Shown here piece by piece: positions 41,301-56,300 of a stretch of DNA of 64,000 nucleotides. The DNA is from Rhyacophila brunnea (lineage: Eukaryota; Arthropoda; Insecta; Trichoptera; Rhyacophilidae), in assembly GCA_022495005.1 (NCBI GenBank), contig JAGYXB010002070.1:186001-250000 (forward strand). The letters are read 5' to 3'. The position numbers and the translations under genes are program-made. How positions within the stretch are numbered: position 1 is the stretch's first letter; each line of letters starts with the position of its first letter. The notes beneath the pieces were generated by a model. The model saw nothing but the letters and a program-made list of their open reading frames with translations, searched no databases and had not been told where the DNA came from.

Positions 41301-44300
41301 CTGGTCCTTCCTGTCGGGCTTCTCCACGTCCATTTACGTGTAGGTTTATGTTGAAAAAAGGAATTCATGATGTGAAGATTGTTGGTTTCAGCAAACTCCA
41401 CAAGCATGTCCCCTCTACCATCCCTTGAGCCATGTCCGAAATGTCCGACCGCTACGTCATCTCTTTGGTATGATCCAATACGTGCATTGAAATCTCCCAT
41501 TATGATGTTGAAGTGGCATTTACTTTTATTTTTCAAGGATGTTATTTCCTCGTAAAACTCTTCCACTTTTTCATCAGGATAGCTCTGTGTCGGAGCATAT
41601 ACTTGCAAAATCTGAATGCGGTACCTAGCATTGATTTTAAGTATCACGCTTGCGACCCCAATGTATAGGTACCCTTAATTCAGCTTTCTCTGTTCAGATC
41701 TATATTTTATTAAATCGCTATTGAAAAAAATCCGTAAAAATAAAGCAGCATGCTGGTTAGTAAATATTATATTATAAAAATCATTATATTTTATACATAT
41801 ACTATCTAAGTTGAAAAGTATTGTATAAATTGTGTAAATAATTAATAAAATATAAGAGTTAATGAGATCACTTTTATATAAATATTATACGTGATTTTAT
41901 TATATTCATTAATTTATCAGCGATAGAAGTGGGACAAATCTCTATTGTTATTAAAATGTTTATAGACGTATTATTTAGTACAATAAGGTTAAAATAACTT
42001 ACTGTTTACTTTAAATAAGAAAACGGTTTAACTATTAAAAATCAAGGAGCATATATTTTTTATATAATATAACTATTTACCTATGTATTTATACATGTTA
42101 AATATTCAATAAACTACCCAAAAGAAGGCAGAATGCAATCATAGCGGAAAATAAAGACTTATATCTTTTATATTGTTCTATTTATTAGCGAATATTTCTA
42201 ATATTATTTTATTAATAGATAATTATAATAGTAGCTGCGCGATAAAATGTACACAGGCTATAAAAATATGTCATACAAAAACTCAATGACAATGCAAAAT
42301 ATAAAATGCACATAAAATTACTTTACACAAATGTATACAAAAAATGTATAAAACATTTGTTTATAACTTACTACGATTGACTACATAAATGCGGAGATGG
42401 GAAGTTATTTAAATTTCATCCAAATGATCTAAAACTTACAAAGCTGAATTTTACCTACTAGCATAGATTTAAAAAAATACAGATTATGTACTGTCATTCT
42501 GTTAATAACAATAACTAAATGTATGCTGCAAATATATTGTAGTAGCGACGATGATAAGAAATTCGTGGAATAAAGAAAATATGATTAGTCTTGTCAGAAA
42601 CATTATTATGTATAGTTATATTATACTAATACCAGCGAGAGTTTAGGCAGGGCTTCGAACCATTATTTTTTTCGTTCCGGCTTACGTGTTTTTCTACGAT
42701 AATTTTAAAAAAGGTGGTACTGTATGTCACGATCCGAAACTAATGGTTATGCTCCACCGCACGGCCGTAGACATAAATATTGAAATTTTGTCGAGATACG
42801 TCACATGATCGTAAATGATTTCTTTATAATTTGAATTTGACACAAATATTTCAACACTACAACTGAAGTAGGGAGTAAGATTATGTTAACGCAAGTGTTT
42901 GAACATAATATTATGTACACCGAACCAAAAAAGTCAATATTTTATTATCGGTTCGGTTCCGGTTTTCGTTCCGACAAAAATAACGGTTTTTCAGGTTTTC
43001 GGTTCAGTTTTGGTTCAAAACCCTGAGTCTAGGTACCTACCGGTTATAAAAAAATCAATAAATAAAACCTTTTTTTAATATAATGTTGATTTGTTTTGTA
43101 TAATTTTCATAAAGTTCATGAATGAAGAAAAATACGATAATATAATATACAAACATAACAATATATATTATTTATTGATTTTTCTTGTGGTATATGGGGA
43201 AAGTTTATACCTTAGGGACCGTCCAAGTATCTTAAGTTGAAGTGTATGCGACAAATTTAACCCCACCCAACTAGGTACTGCTGTTTTCATAACTGCTGTT
43301 AAAGCAAATGTTATTAGGTATCTACACTATCATATTATATTATATTATGTAAACATATTGTCAATACTATTTTATTTATTACTGTTTCATTTTAAATTTA
43401 GTGGTTGGTGTTTTACCAATTGACAATATTTCAAAATGTTATTAATTAAGATGGAAGGTTTTGAAAAAAATGCTTGTGTATTAAATATAGATTAATTCTA
43501 CAATTATTGTAGAAAAAAAAGGAGAGAATGCCATTTTTGGTTTACAACCAATTTTTGTAATAATTTATTATTGATTTCTACATTGGTAATTTATTATTTC
43601 ATTATATAAAAAAAACTCATTAAGTACCTACTTAAAAAAAAAATTCCTCAAAGTTTAAATTGTCCATAGCTCATGGCTCTTGGTATATTATAGAACTGAA
43701 CGATATTAAAAAACTGATTAGGTGATAGATTTGAGCCAATTAGATCAATCATTAAAAATTTTTGAATGCACAATGAATCATATAAATCTATATTAAATAT
43801 ATAATAATATGTAATAATCGTATTTTGTGATGTATTGAATTGAGTTTACCAGAAATTATTATTATTTTTGAATATTCTGCAGCGGCTTAACGAGACGTGA
43901 TGCACACTTTGAAAAACTTTGCTATATGGTATAAATTTTCCCATACTTCAAACCTCTCACTGGTAGAACTTGTATGTATGAATTTACAAGTTGCCTGGTG
44001 TTGAATAGTTGTTATATTATATATTATGATGAAAAAAAATATTTATTGTTTTCAATATTCCACTGGCAAAAGAAACAGACAACATCAAACACTCACAGGC
44101 GGTGTGGGGTGAAGTGAGCGTGGCGGGTGCAGCGCGGTCCGGCGAGGCGCCTGTCACACCAGGCACCTGCAGTATCAGCTGAGGGGGCTCACATTGTAAA
44201 GGCGGTGCCATTTCCTTGTCGTTGGTAGCGCGGTTGGATGTCTCAGTGCTTGGCCCCGCCGCGTTACTCGCTTTCGCACTATTCACGTTGGCCCCCGGAG

Positions 44301-47300
44301 GTACAGGCCCGTGGTTGACACCCTGCTGCGTCACAAACGCCGAATTCTCCTCTTTGGTGATGCTCATGTAGTAGCAGGTGTCAGTCTTCTTCATGATGTG
44401 GCGAGGTCCAGGGTTCAGTAGGATAGTCTCTTCATAGAATTCTGGCAGTTCAGCTGGGCGAACGCCTACCAGTGCAACACCGTATCTGGAAGGATTCGAA
44501 CAAAATTTGTGATGGCAGATCGATATATTAATCCAAAATAAAAGTCTAGTTGTCTTAATCTACTATCAATTGGTACAACAATAATACATATTTAAATTAG
44601 TTTAGAAAATGAACAGATTCAATTGAAAATACAACACAATCTTCTATATCTTGTAGAATTTCATTTGACATTTATTTATTCTTATCTAATAATATTGAAC
44701 CATACGTTGAAGATGAAGTTGAATAATAACTCATTGGAAGATTAAATTAACCACAATGGCCGAAAAGTTACCGGGTTTTAATGCCGAGGTTTTCAGGTTC
44801 GAATTCCCGGTCTGGTATAATTCACATATTATTTTCAATGTCTATTTGGACCCAAAGTGTGAACCTAATACGTAGAGTAAGTGGCTAAAATCCATTTTTC
44901 GTAAAATAAAAAATCTGTTAATATAACATCCCCCTGTGGAGGGCCATGATATTAGGATCGGACAAGGTAAAAAAAAGATTTCATGCGTCATGAAGATTGA
45001 AATAGGTGCGATATATTCAAAAAATGCCAAAGAATGAGAAGAAATCAAAATTGACCAAATGGATATCGCAGCATAATTATTATTGACTATAAAATAACAA
45101 AATACATAGAGAGACTGTATAGGGGAGACTTAGAAATATTTTGTTAATGGCCATTCATGATGTGTATTCGGCAAGCCAGCACGTTGTAATAATGTATGGT
45201 AACTGATGGGAAATCAAATCTACTACACATCGTGTCATGCTATATGCATGAAAAATATTCTCTATATTAGGAAGCCAATTTGAAAATAACGAAGAATGAT
45301 ATTTTATCATTATTTTAGCACATATTTATTTTAACCCCCAATCCAAGTTCTAGAACGAAAAAAATTTAAGGTTTTAAGTAATTTTAATATTGGGATGGAT
45401 TCTTTATAATTAATTAGTAAACCAACTAGTTAAAACTTTAAAACTTACTTTCGGTGTGAATGAAAACTTGCATAAGTGAAGCTCTTTCCCTCATATTCTC
45501 CGAAAAAGCGACTATCTCCAAGAATAATGTGATAAATCTCATTTCCTGAGCATTTTCCATATAAGCGGTGCCATTCTTCTTGAGACTGTTGCCCCTCTCT
45601 ATTTAAAAGACATAAAAAAAGTTAATATGATACTACTATACTAAAAGAGTCCCTTCGTCTAAACGCATTGAATACTCACTGGCCACGAGAAGTGTGGAGC
45701 AAAAGCGTAACAAGGGTCGAAGCTCCAGGACATGTGCAGTTGTTGGCAAGAAGGGCGTATTTGAATTCATCTTCGCAGACTACATACTCCGCAAACTTCA
45801 CGTGCAGTTTGTTCTCAGGTCTAAAAATCTGTACGTATTGAGGTACATTGGGGGCAAAGTCTTTCACTGCCCAAGACCTGCAAAATTATTATTACATGAG
45901 ATTAAATGCTTTTGTAATAATAAACTCTACTAAAACTACTACACGTTTATTAATAATTTGGTTACTTTAACTATCGACATTTACTATTATTTTCTAGAAC
46001 GTTCTAGAAATAATAAAGAAGTCTAAAATTATTTATTATTTACTTTAATATTATTATATGATAAAAATATTAAATATTTCTTACACAATATATACCAATA
46101 AGTAATCCATATTGCTATGTTTTAAAGTGCAAATTTGGTAAACCACAATTTAAAAATTTTACATGGCAGAAAATCTGGCGAAAAACTAACAAAAGAGGTG
46201 TTGCAAGAAATATAATACATTAAAATATACGTATTATATTTAAATATAATATTTTAGGACTTGATAATTGATATTGAGCAATTATAAAAAATGCTTACCA
46301 TACGATAATTATTTATTGAAAAGGTATCTCGTAAACTATAATATTTGCTGATTTTTAGCACTACGTATCGAAACTTTATATGCCAATATCAAAAGTGTTT
46401 TGCTAAATCGTTTTATATTATGTATTGTCACATCATTAAATAGAGCCTTAAATATTTTTATTGTGAATTAGATACATACAGCCATCATCACAGAATACAA
46501 TTAAATTTAAGAAAACATAAATGTTAATCATTCATAAAATGTTAAAAACTTTTAAGATTCAAATCATGTGTATGGAATATCCTGCTAAACTGATTAAAAT
46601 GATCCTGATAATAATTTAAATAGGATTTTAACCAATAAATTATTGATTTACCTTAAAATTGTGTGCTCATCTGCGGCGGTTTTGTCGGCATAGTTTCTAG
46701 CAGCTAGAACAAAAACGGCTTCAGCCTCGTTCATCCGTGCCCGGCATAAATCTCCATCTTTCAAGCAAGACCCTTGGATGTAAATCACACGCTGTGCCCA
46801 AATAGGTACCTGAAAAAATTGGGCACTATTTTATTAATCAATCAAATTAATATGAAATTTATCACAACTAGAATGTAAACAGATTTTTGGTAATCATGAA
46901 GGTAATTTTATGGTTTTCTACTTATTCTGTATACATATGCCATCCCCAATTGAAAGTCAGCCATCATCGGGAAATATTTACTCTAGCATCTGATAACTAG
47001 AACAAGTCGAAAGATCTTCTGCTATATTTTCCATTGACTTTTATTTGGATAACGAGTTACGGAATGCTGTCCTTTTTTCCTCTCCCCATGTGGCCAATGA
47101 ACTGTAGTTTCCCTGTTTTGATATTGTGCAAAACTTCTCGGTCATTCATCATTTGTTTGGAGAGACTAACATTTGTTATACTGCTAGTCCAAGAAATTGG
47201 TGATGATGCGTCTACGGTTACACCTCGAAAGCTTTTAACTTCCGTGACATATTAAGAGTCATAGGAAATTGGCGGCATAGCAGCGTCTCATGTGATACCG

Positions 47301-50300
47301 ATTTCTAAGAAAGCATTATTTCATTTTGGGTAAGGCACTCGTGGCATCTCGGTTCTTATTTTTATTTCTAGAGACTAGCTTGAGACTAGTAGATGATAGA
47401 ACCAAGATTGCCCTAGTGATGGTCGACCTCCAATAAGGGATGATACGGTAAGAAAAAAAATAGTTGTTATTATACCTGAATATTATTATAGACTATTTCC
47501 AAATCCATCCTTAACACTGAGGTAAATCGTTTATAAGAGAGATTACAGTAAAATTATTTGTGGGGTGCCATTTAATACAACCAAATATTAATAATTGAGC
47601 TATTTATAAGATGGCGTAGTCAAGGAAACTCTGCCCATTTCTACATATTTCCCCGCACAAAAATTACAAAAGATCATATTACTTCTCATTAAAAATATTA
47701 TGTCCAAAGTATGCATTTGTATTGAATGAATATTTATTTATAATACATGTTTTACGCTGGAGATTTGGTTTCCTAATCAGCAAAAACTTACTTGTAATAT
47801 CATCCGCATGGTGGTGTCGAGTTCCATTGGCGATAATAGCACCACATAGTAGTCTTGTAGAAGTGGATGGGCGTAAAACTCATTCAGAAAGTCCATGATG
47901 GTGTCTGCGTGTAGGGTGGTGGAGCATACGACTACGTGCTTTTCAGATTGGGCTCGGTGAGAAGAATATGAACCGCCAAGCTTCTGACGCTCCATCCAGG
48001 TGAACGCCAGTTGTTCGAACTGATAAATAAAATACAGGCCATCAATTTTTGTTATCTGTCGTAGAGCAGACATTAATGTCGTATATTAATAATTAACAAT
48101 ATGTCAAGAACTGATTTTTAAAATTATCATGCATATTTATATTAAAGATATTGGGCATTTATAATGCATCATATATTTTTTACAGTTCGGAAGAACAGAA
48201 TATATTATTCAAATATTAATCTTAGTAAAATAATTATATTCAGATATTTTTACAATCCTTAATCCATTAATAATCCTTAATAGGTTGAGCAAGTGGCTTA
48301 TATCTATTTATCGTAAAACAAAATCTGTTAATACTAACCTCTACTCTGTGGAGGCTCATATGTGTCGCTAGATTTCAAAATCAGCCGAGTCCACCTTTAG
48401 GTATTTTTGAATTTTTTGATAATTGCTGAAGAACTACTGCTTTCTAACATTTCTTCATTATTGAAATGTGGAACATATTAATTTTAAATATTCTATACTC
48501 GAAATAATATAAACTTTCACCCTTGTGACTGTGTACTTGAGAAAACAAAAAGCTGTTCTTCTCCTATTCATCCATTATGGACTTGGCTGATTTTGAAATC
48601 TAACGACACATATGATCTTATTAGGATAGGACATGGTCGGAATATCACACTGATACTGTCCATATAGCTTGGTCTATACAATTATATCTGGGATAATACT
48701 ATTCAGTAGGTCGGGTGATTTTGAACTTTCAATATAACTTGTATAATATAAGTGTAAGGATTGATAAAGTTGTTTTGTGACTAGACCGTTATTGATATTA
48801 TAGTGTCTCCAGAATAATATTATTCAACCTAGATTGTACGTGACAAGTAAGGTACAACTACGAATTATTAGACGCGTTGTATAGTGATCTACCTGCCAAC
48901 TCAGAAAGTCAGAAGATACTCTAATACTCAAAAGGCTTTGATAGAACGGCAGAAGTATAGAAAGAAACATCGTATTTATGAGGCCAAGGTAATAGACAAC
49001 AAGGATTGTAGATGGCCAAGAATCAAATTGAGTTCGATTAACAATCTACGTTACTATAGTATTATGATTCTGGAATTTGTAAATATTGTATTATTGTAGG
49101 CATTCGTCTTCTGGAATGCCCACGAAAAAGATGAGTGGATAATGGCAAGAGAGACTCAAAGTGGCTGAGTGTTACTGATTGGAAAGAGATAGAGAAAGAT
49201 AGAGCTCAGGATAAACATATACCTGGATGACAGTTGTGCAATTGGCTATGGGCATAAATGATCTGTAGCGCCAGGTTAAGACAGTAAGTAATAGTACAAA
49301 CATTGTTGTACTGTAAAATAACTTACTTAAAAAATAATTACAAGATAAAAAGAACTTTTTATATACAACGTTTTTAAATTTTTTCTTGAATCATATAAAC
49401 TTGACTTGACTAGCTTAAATGATCAAAAACATTGTACTTGATAGAAATAATACTGAAATATTGGGAATGGGACGACTGGCCTCCGGAAAATTGGACGCCG
49501 CACTGTCGTAGATACGTATAGACGAGGTATTTTAATCAGTTTCTATCTACTACTTAGTAGTTTGAATTCATTTTACTCTTAACTCTTTAGTGCCAGACCC
49601 AATTGCTCACGTTAGTGTCACCCGTGTCCATATGGACACGCAATTATTGTAGTACAGTTTACTTTGGCTAATTGTTATTTTAAAATAATAATTTGTTTTA
49701 TAAACGTTAATCAGTTGAAATAAGTACACTGCTTCAATTGTTCGTCATTTGAATGATCTAGCTGACATAATGAAATTAATATAAAGTGTCAAAGTGGCCA
49801 TTCATTTAATAATCATAAAATGATGGACTTATGTTAAGGATAACCGTGGTTTTCTGATTATATTGTTTCAAAGAATAATATTTCTGTCATTGAATGCATT
49901 ATAACGTGTTCAGTTTCATGATATGTAATTACGAAATGGAATTATTTTTGTTTATGTGGTGTTATTGCATAATGAATTAATGCGTGTCCATATGGACACG
50001 CGTGCCACTTAACACTACAAATTTAAATTATGATTTGTTATCTGTGTTATCACTAAATTTTTTATAAAATATATTATTCTCATTTTGTCAAAGTATTTAG
50101 TTTCTGGGATATGTCTAAGATTGAAGAAAGAGAAATGCTGGTAAATAATGCATTGAATGCACTTTATGAAGCTAGTGATGATGATAATGTCGACGAATAT
50201 AATATTATTATTTATCTCATCACCGACCAGATCCTGCGGTTTTAACAGATGAGGATGGTGGTGGAACAATCGATAATTAAAATCATAGACAATTAAAAGC

Positions 50301-53300
50301 AGATACACAAGTGAAATCTAGGAATGCAAGAATATAGATAGACCAACCTGATATTTTATACTATAACTGGAGATTCTACACGCAATTACACCTAGGTGCA
50401 CAAAATATCTATTTTACGGGAAAAATGTGGAAAACAATAACGCTGATGGATCTTGATAGGATGGATATTCAAAACTATGTACATCAAAATCAATGGTTCT
50501 AGCAGATATACAATTTAATGGGTTAAAATATTTTATTCAAAAAAATAGAAAAAATTGACGCTGTGACTGATTTTTGAAAGAAAAAGAAACATCTGAAATC
50601 AGAACGCAGTGAAGAAAATGCAATATTAGCTTGTGTGTAATGTGTATTGAAAACTATCATACTTTATAATAATTCTACTAATAAACCATACAGTCCAAAA
50701 AAAAATATTGATAACATAAATGTCACGCGTGTCCATATGAACACGGCTATTATCTCAAAACTTAAAAACGATATGAAAATTTTATATCACTATTCATTCT
50801 CTGTTATATTACAGATACATAAAAAATGTAAATAAACAATTTTTAAAACAAATAAAAATTCATATGACACCATCAACAAAATTGATGTATCCATATGAAC
50901 ACCTGTGCCACTAATGAGTTAACATAATGTATTCTTTATCGCGAATTAATAATTACCATGCCTAAGGCTTTATTTAAAATAAAAAACTCTTTTTTCGTTG
51001 GAACTTAAACATATGCACGATTAAATCATTGTTTACGTCTGCATATTTACATTCTCACCAACTATTGCATCATAATATAATCATTGAAATATAAATAATA
51101 ATATTAAATATTTTTTTAAAGTATCTGTAAGTACTTAACGTCTATTTATTTTCAAATTCCGTGGCGTCCAGTTGTCCGGTGTCAAATCATCCTAGACCCG
51201 AAATATCATATTGATTTCCTTAGTAACGCACATATATATAATAATTTAGTTGCTAGGACCCCAGACCCCTAGCAACCAATAATGGTGTCAAAATAACTTT
51301 TCGTACAAAACAGAATTAACTGAAAATGAATTTAATTCTACTTAAAGATGGCTAAAAGTATATAAAAAAATGCATTGGCATCGTGTTCTGATATATTCTA
51401 AAAGTTTCAAATGTCTAGCTAGTCGGGAAGTTAGTTAAAAATCGATTGCAAGATTTGTACCGGACAAAGAGCCACTGGACAAATACGAATACGAGCTAAG
51501 AAAAACGTTGTAATAATAATAATATATGAGACTCAAAAATATCCTAATAATATTATTGTATACACTGATTGATAAAAATAATGCATGTCACGTTTGAATT
51601 ATGTATGTTTTGATGGTTGTATACGTTTTCTGTATGTAAATAATAAAAATATATGTATATAATATATAGAGTTAATATGGTACCTGAGTTGGTAAAACAA
51701 TCAGAGCTACGCATATCATGATGACCATGTATAGTTGCGTTGGCCAAATGTCTGGCACAAGGTCTCCGTAGCCCACCGTCGAAAAAGTCACCACGACAAA
51801 GTATGTTGATTGAAACAAGTTCAAGTGACGGTGTCCTGCTCTCTGGAAATGCTGGATTCCACAGACACTGAAATAAGAGATGTAGTTATAGTTAATATAA
51901 TTGCTTGAATCATGATATCGATGTTGGATAGTGGTATAAAATATGAGCATGATGCTGTGTGCTTCCAATTTTCTGTTACATTTTTAGGAGACAAAACAAG
52001 CCTGGACACAACATAGCGTCGTAGTTATGAAAGTAAAATAATCACAGAAATACCCAGGCTTTGAGAAAATTAGGAAACTGCACTGGAAATCGCAACCAGA
52101 GCTTTCGGACAATAAGTCATTACCTTACGCCAGCGGTTTCCAACCTGGGAGGCGCGATCTATTGCCAGGGGAGGCGCCAAAATTTTTTAATAAATTAATT
52201 TTTATACCATAATATCTACAAATAAATAAAACTTCATATCTTAACGTAACAGTGAAAATTCAGTGCATAAATGTTTATTTTAATATATAATACGTATATT
52301 TAAATCCTATTAAAAAATATTTGGAGCGGAGAAATTAAAAAATGGCGCTTTTGCAAACGCTCTGTTTCGGTAATGCACAAAACGACCGCTGGTTGCATGA
52401 AAACAATAACCTCAAATTTAAATGTCACTCGTAGCTAAAGTGTCAACTGAAGCGTGTAGGCAGGGTGTGATATTGTTTTTTTTAATTGTTTTTGACGTGA
52501 TTTCTTTATGATGTGTATTGTGATGTCTACGCCAGATATATTGAAGCAAACAAAAATCTATTTCCTGAGTTCTTGGTTAGTTTGCTAATGCATTTTTCAT
52601 ATTATTTTATTAATAGTAAAAAAAGTTTGTTTCAGGGCTATTAAATATATGGGTGAAAGATCCTGGCCTGTGGGCCCTATTCAGTATGTGGAGCCCATGA
52701 TAGAATCCATTAATTTTTGTCAATGAACGATGATGAATTTGGTTGACTTCTATTAAAATTGATTGTGGTAATAAGAAAGCTCATTCGTCGCATGAAAAAA
52801 AAAATTATTAAAAAATGAATTTAATATAAGTAAGTAGTAAAAACTTGTGTGTTAAAAAAGTGTCTGTATTATTTAATGAAATAAAGGGGGGGAGGCGCCA
52901 AGATTAGATTTTTTTTAAAGGGAGGCGTAGTAACATAAAGGTTGGAGACCACTGCCTTACGCATAAGAGGGCATACGTGTTGAATAAAAGGGATCATCTA
53001 TAGTACGAACCCCCGATGCAGTAACAAGTTTATAGTGTCACAGGTCCCAGTTAGAATCACATATTGTTTTTCAATGTCGGTTTGGACCCAGATTATGGGT
53101 CTAATATGTTGAATCAGTAGCTACTATTCATTTCTCGTAAATATATTATGTCCACTCTATGGCGGCCCATAATAATATGATCCTCTTAGTAGGTACCGAA
53201 CATGGCGAATGTGATGTAATGTAATAAATAGTACGGACGTTAATCGGGACTAGTGTTATGACATAGTAAAGACCGACTTATATATCGCTGCCTCAGTATA

Positions 53301-56300
53301 AGGGTACACTATTTGAGAAAATATTAGTTTTGACTGACCAGTTGAAGTTTCTGGGCAAGACTCCACTATTTTTGTAGAAATTTATTTTACCATAATATTT
53401 CAGATACATTTGTATGATGACTATCAAAGGAGTATAATTGTTTTAGTGCAATACAACACTTTATTACATAATTTAAATATGGGAGGGAATTTAAGGTTCT
53501 TCTTTATAATTTTAGATAAAATGTTCATATTTTTAGGATATTTACTATCACTATTTAATATATCTAATTACTCTCTAATTTTTATTCAAAAAATTTGACG
53601 GCCATTTTCTCTTAACAGGTTTTTGTCAAATACTCTTGTACTGGTGCAGCGATACTATGAAATCTTCTACGTTACAGCACTGCATGCGCTTAACTGTTAT
53701 ATCGCATGGTTTTTGCGCATTGATACTATTATGTCACCTAATATTAAATTTTTGCAAGTTGATAGTCTATCTTTGGCACTATTGAGAGGAAATAAAAGAT
53801 TTCTTTTCTGTTTCTCCTCCTCATAACAGTTTTACATTCAAAATAATGCCTTTCGTCTACTTCTGTAAAGGTTTAGTCAGTTTAGTGTTATTAAAACTCC
53901 ACGCAATATCAAACACACACTGAATTACGGGCACGGGGATTATAGTAACGGTGAAAGTAAATGCAGGAGAGGGTTTTAGTTCCGGAAACGATGGTAGTGA
54001 TGTCGAAGACTCAATTTGAAAGTCGCACTGTAGTATGTAACTACTCACCATTTAAGATTGTAGAAACATAGATGTCTCTATCCTCATCGGGTAACACAAT
54101 GTGTAAAAGAAAGTAGGTGTTTACATATTAAATGAAAGTGTTGTCATTTTATAAAAAAGGGACCTTTCTGGAAGAAACTTTGCGCGTCGTTCCAAGATAG
54201 AAAAAAACTTTTCAAATTATTGTAGTTTCCGCATCGCAAAATCTTTCAAAATTTTATGAAAGGTATACCTACTTAGATTTTCCTCTCCAATTTTATTATT
54301 ACATCATATGAGTTAGCCAATTTTGTTCGATAAGAAATTTTTGAGTTTTATTAAATTTAACCGTTGACCATTTTTTTAGTTACCTACTATGAAACGAGCA
54401 ATTATTTTTGTGTTCGATTGCTTAATATTGTATGCGAAATAGTATTTATCGAACTTGAAAAAAAATATATATCCTTAACAGTATTACGTATATTTATGAG
54501 AAAACTATATAATTTAATTTAAAATATCATTATAATCATTCGGGGATGAAGTCCTCTCCTAGCTCCTCTCACTCTTCTCAGTCCTTAGTTTTTCGCTACT
54601 ACATACATCCACTAAATTTTATGAGTTCGTTAATCCATTAGATTTTAGGGCGTCCCTATAATCGTATAGTGTCACTTGGTTATCTCTGTATGACGGATTT
54701 TTTTCCAGCGGTTGTTTACTCACCGAGTGGCATTCCAGCCCATTGTCATTTCATCTGCTTTGTACCTGCTATAAAGTCGCGTATTCTAGATTCATATAAA
54801 ATATAAAATATTTAAACGTTTGCAATAGAGACCTGCTAGAACAAGTGAGTGCTGCTCAGCTACGTCCCTGAGATATAGCAAATAAGCATAAAAATCCAAT
54901 AAGGTAATGCGACTACCGTTTTAGGTTTGTATTCTTGAGGTACCTATTCAAGGGATTTAAGGAGATATTTTATATAATTACACTATATACCTAAGGTATT
55001 CAGATTTTTATGGTTTCGTAAATGTTTTTTTTATTATTATGTATTAATCTTGCATTATTATAATATTCTACTGTTATTATTGCGTAGGTATATGTTAATT
55101 ATCTATGGTATTATGAATAAAAAGGTGAAATGTAAAAAAAACATATTTTACCTTGTGAACACGAGGCACATTAGTGTAGCACATAGAATCATTAACTGCT
55201 GGGAAAGGGCGGATTGTGATTTCTGCATTGCTCTGTGTAAATCATTCTAAAAAATCAAAAGAAAATATCAATAATTTGGTCACCAACATTATTAATATTA
55301 ATATTTTTGTCATACAATAACATTCAATTAAGCAAGAGCAATATTTATGTTTGGTAGTATTTGTTCATGTCCGCTCCTTGTATATGGAACGTCTTGAAGA
55401 ATCGCCAGTTTTCTTTAATCTTTGGAATCCTGTAAATCGGCCATTTACAATATACGAATGTTATTCAGCGATCAACTAAGATGGTACTTATATACATCGA
55501 AGAAAAGACAGATCAGATTAAGACTATCTTGAGGCATTTGTAGCACGAAGCCGACATAATATTATTAATAATATGTCGTGTCTTCACCTTAGATGTGATG
55601 AGAGTCAGTATGCTCATTTCTATATTGTACTCGTTTTTGACAGTCATATTATGACTGACTGCAAGCATCCATAAGGTACTACGAATCGCCACTGTGAAGC
55701 ATGACTGCACGATTAAAAACTTTGAACAGGCATTTAGTTCAAGCAATCAAGTTCAATTCTACTTCACCAATTCATCTACATAGCCTCTCATTTTTCTATA
55801 CAAAGTGTTTCCTCTAGTGGTGCGTGCTTCTAGTTATTTGAACTGTTATTCTAAAGCTTTTTACAGAGTTTAAGTATATTTAAAATAAAACAATGATGAT
55901 ATCTAAACTACTAGCTATTTATTTTATTGAACATTTTATTGATGATTATTTATTATTATTTTCAGCGTTGACAATATTGTGTTAGGTAATAATGGTTTTT
56001 GTACTAAAATAATGTAAATCTGTGAATAGATAGTCTATCTACATTAACTTATTAACTAAATAAGAAAATTTATTTTAATATTCAATGAACACAGGTAACA
56101 CTTAAGTAAATATAAGTTAGAATCAGTTACCAAACGTTTTTATTAATGAATAAAAAAACAAAAATACTTATGAATGTAAAGAAATATGAATGGTGTAGTA
56201 ACAGGGAATACTTTGAAAATAAGACCTTGTATTTAGAATATCATATTATTTATCTTTGAATCGAGTTACCTTTCTTTCGTTTTCTTTTAATTTTAAATTC

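Noticed and set aside
55513..55746. 77-codon minus-strand frame, possible LINE tail
   Set aside because: A faint resemblance to LINE C-terminal sequence ([10 protein letters not shown]) but no second motif; not enough to call.
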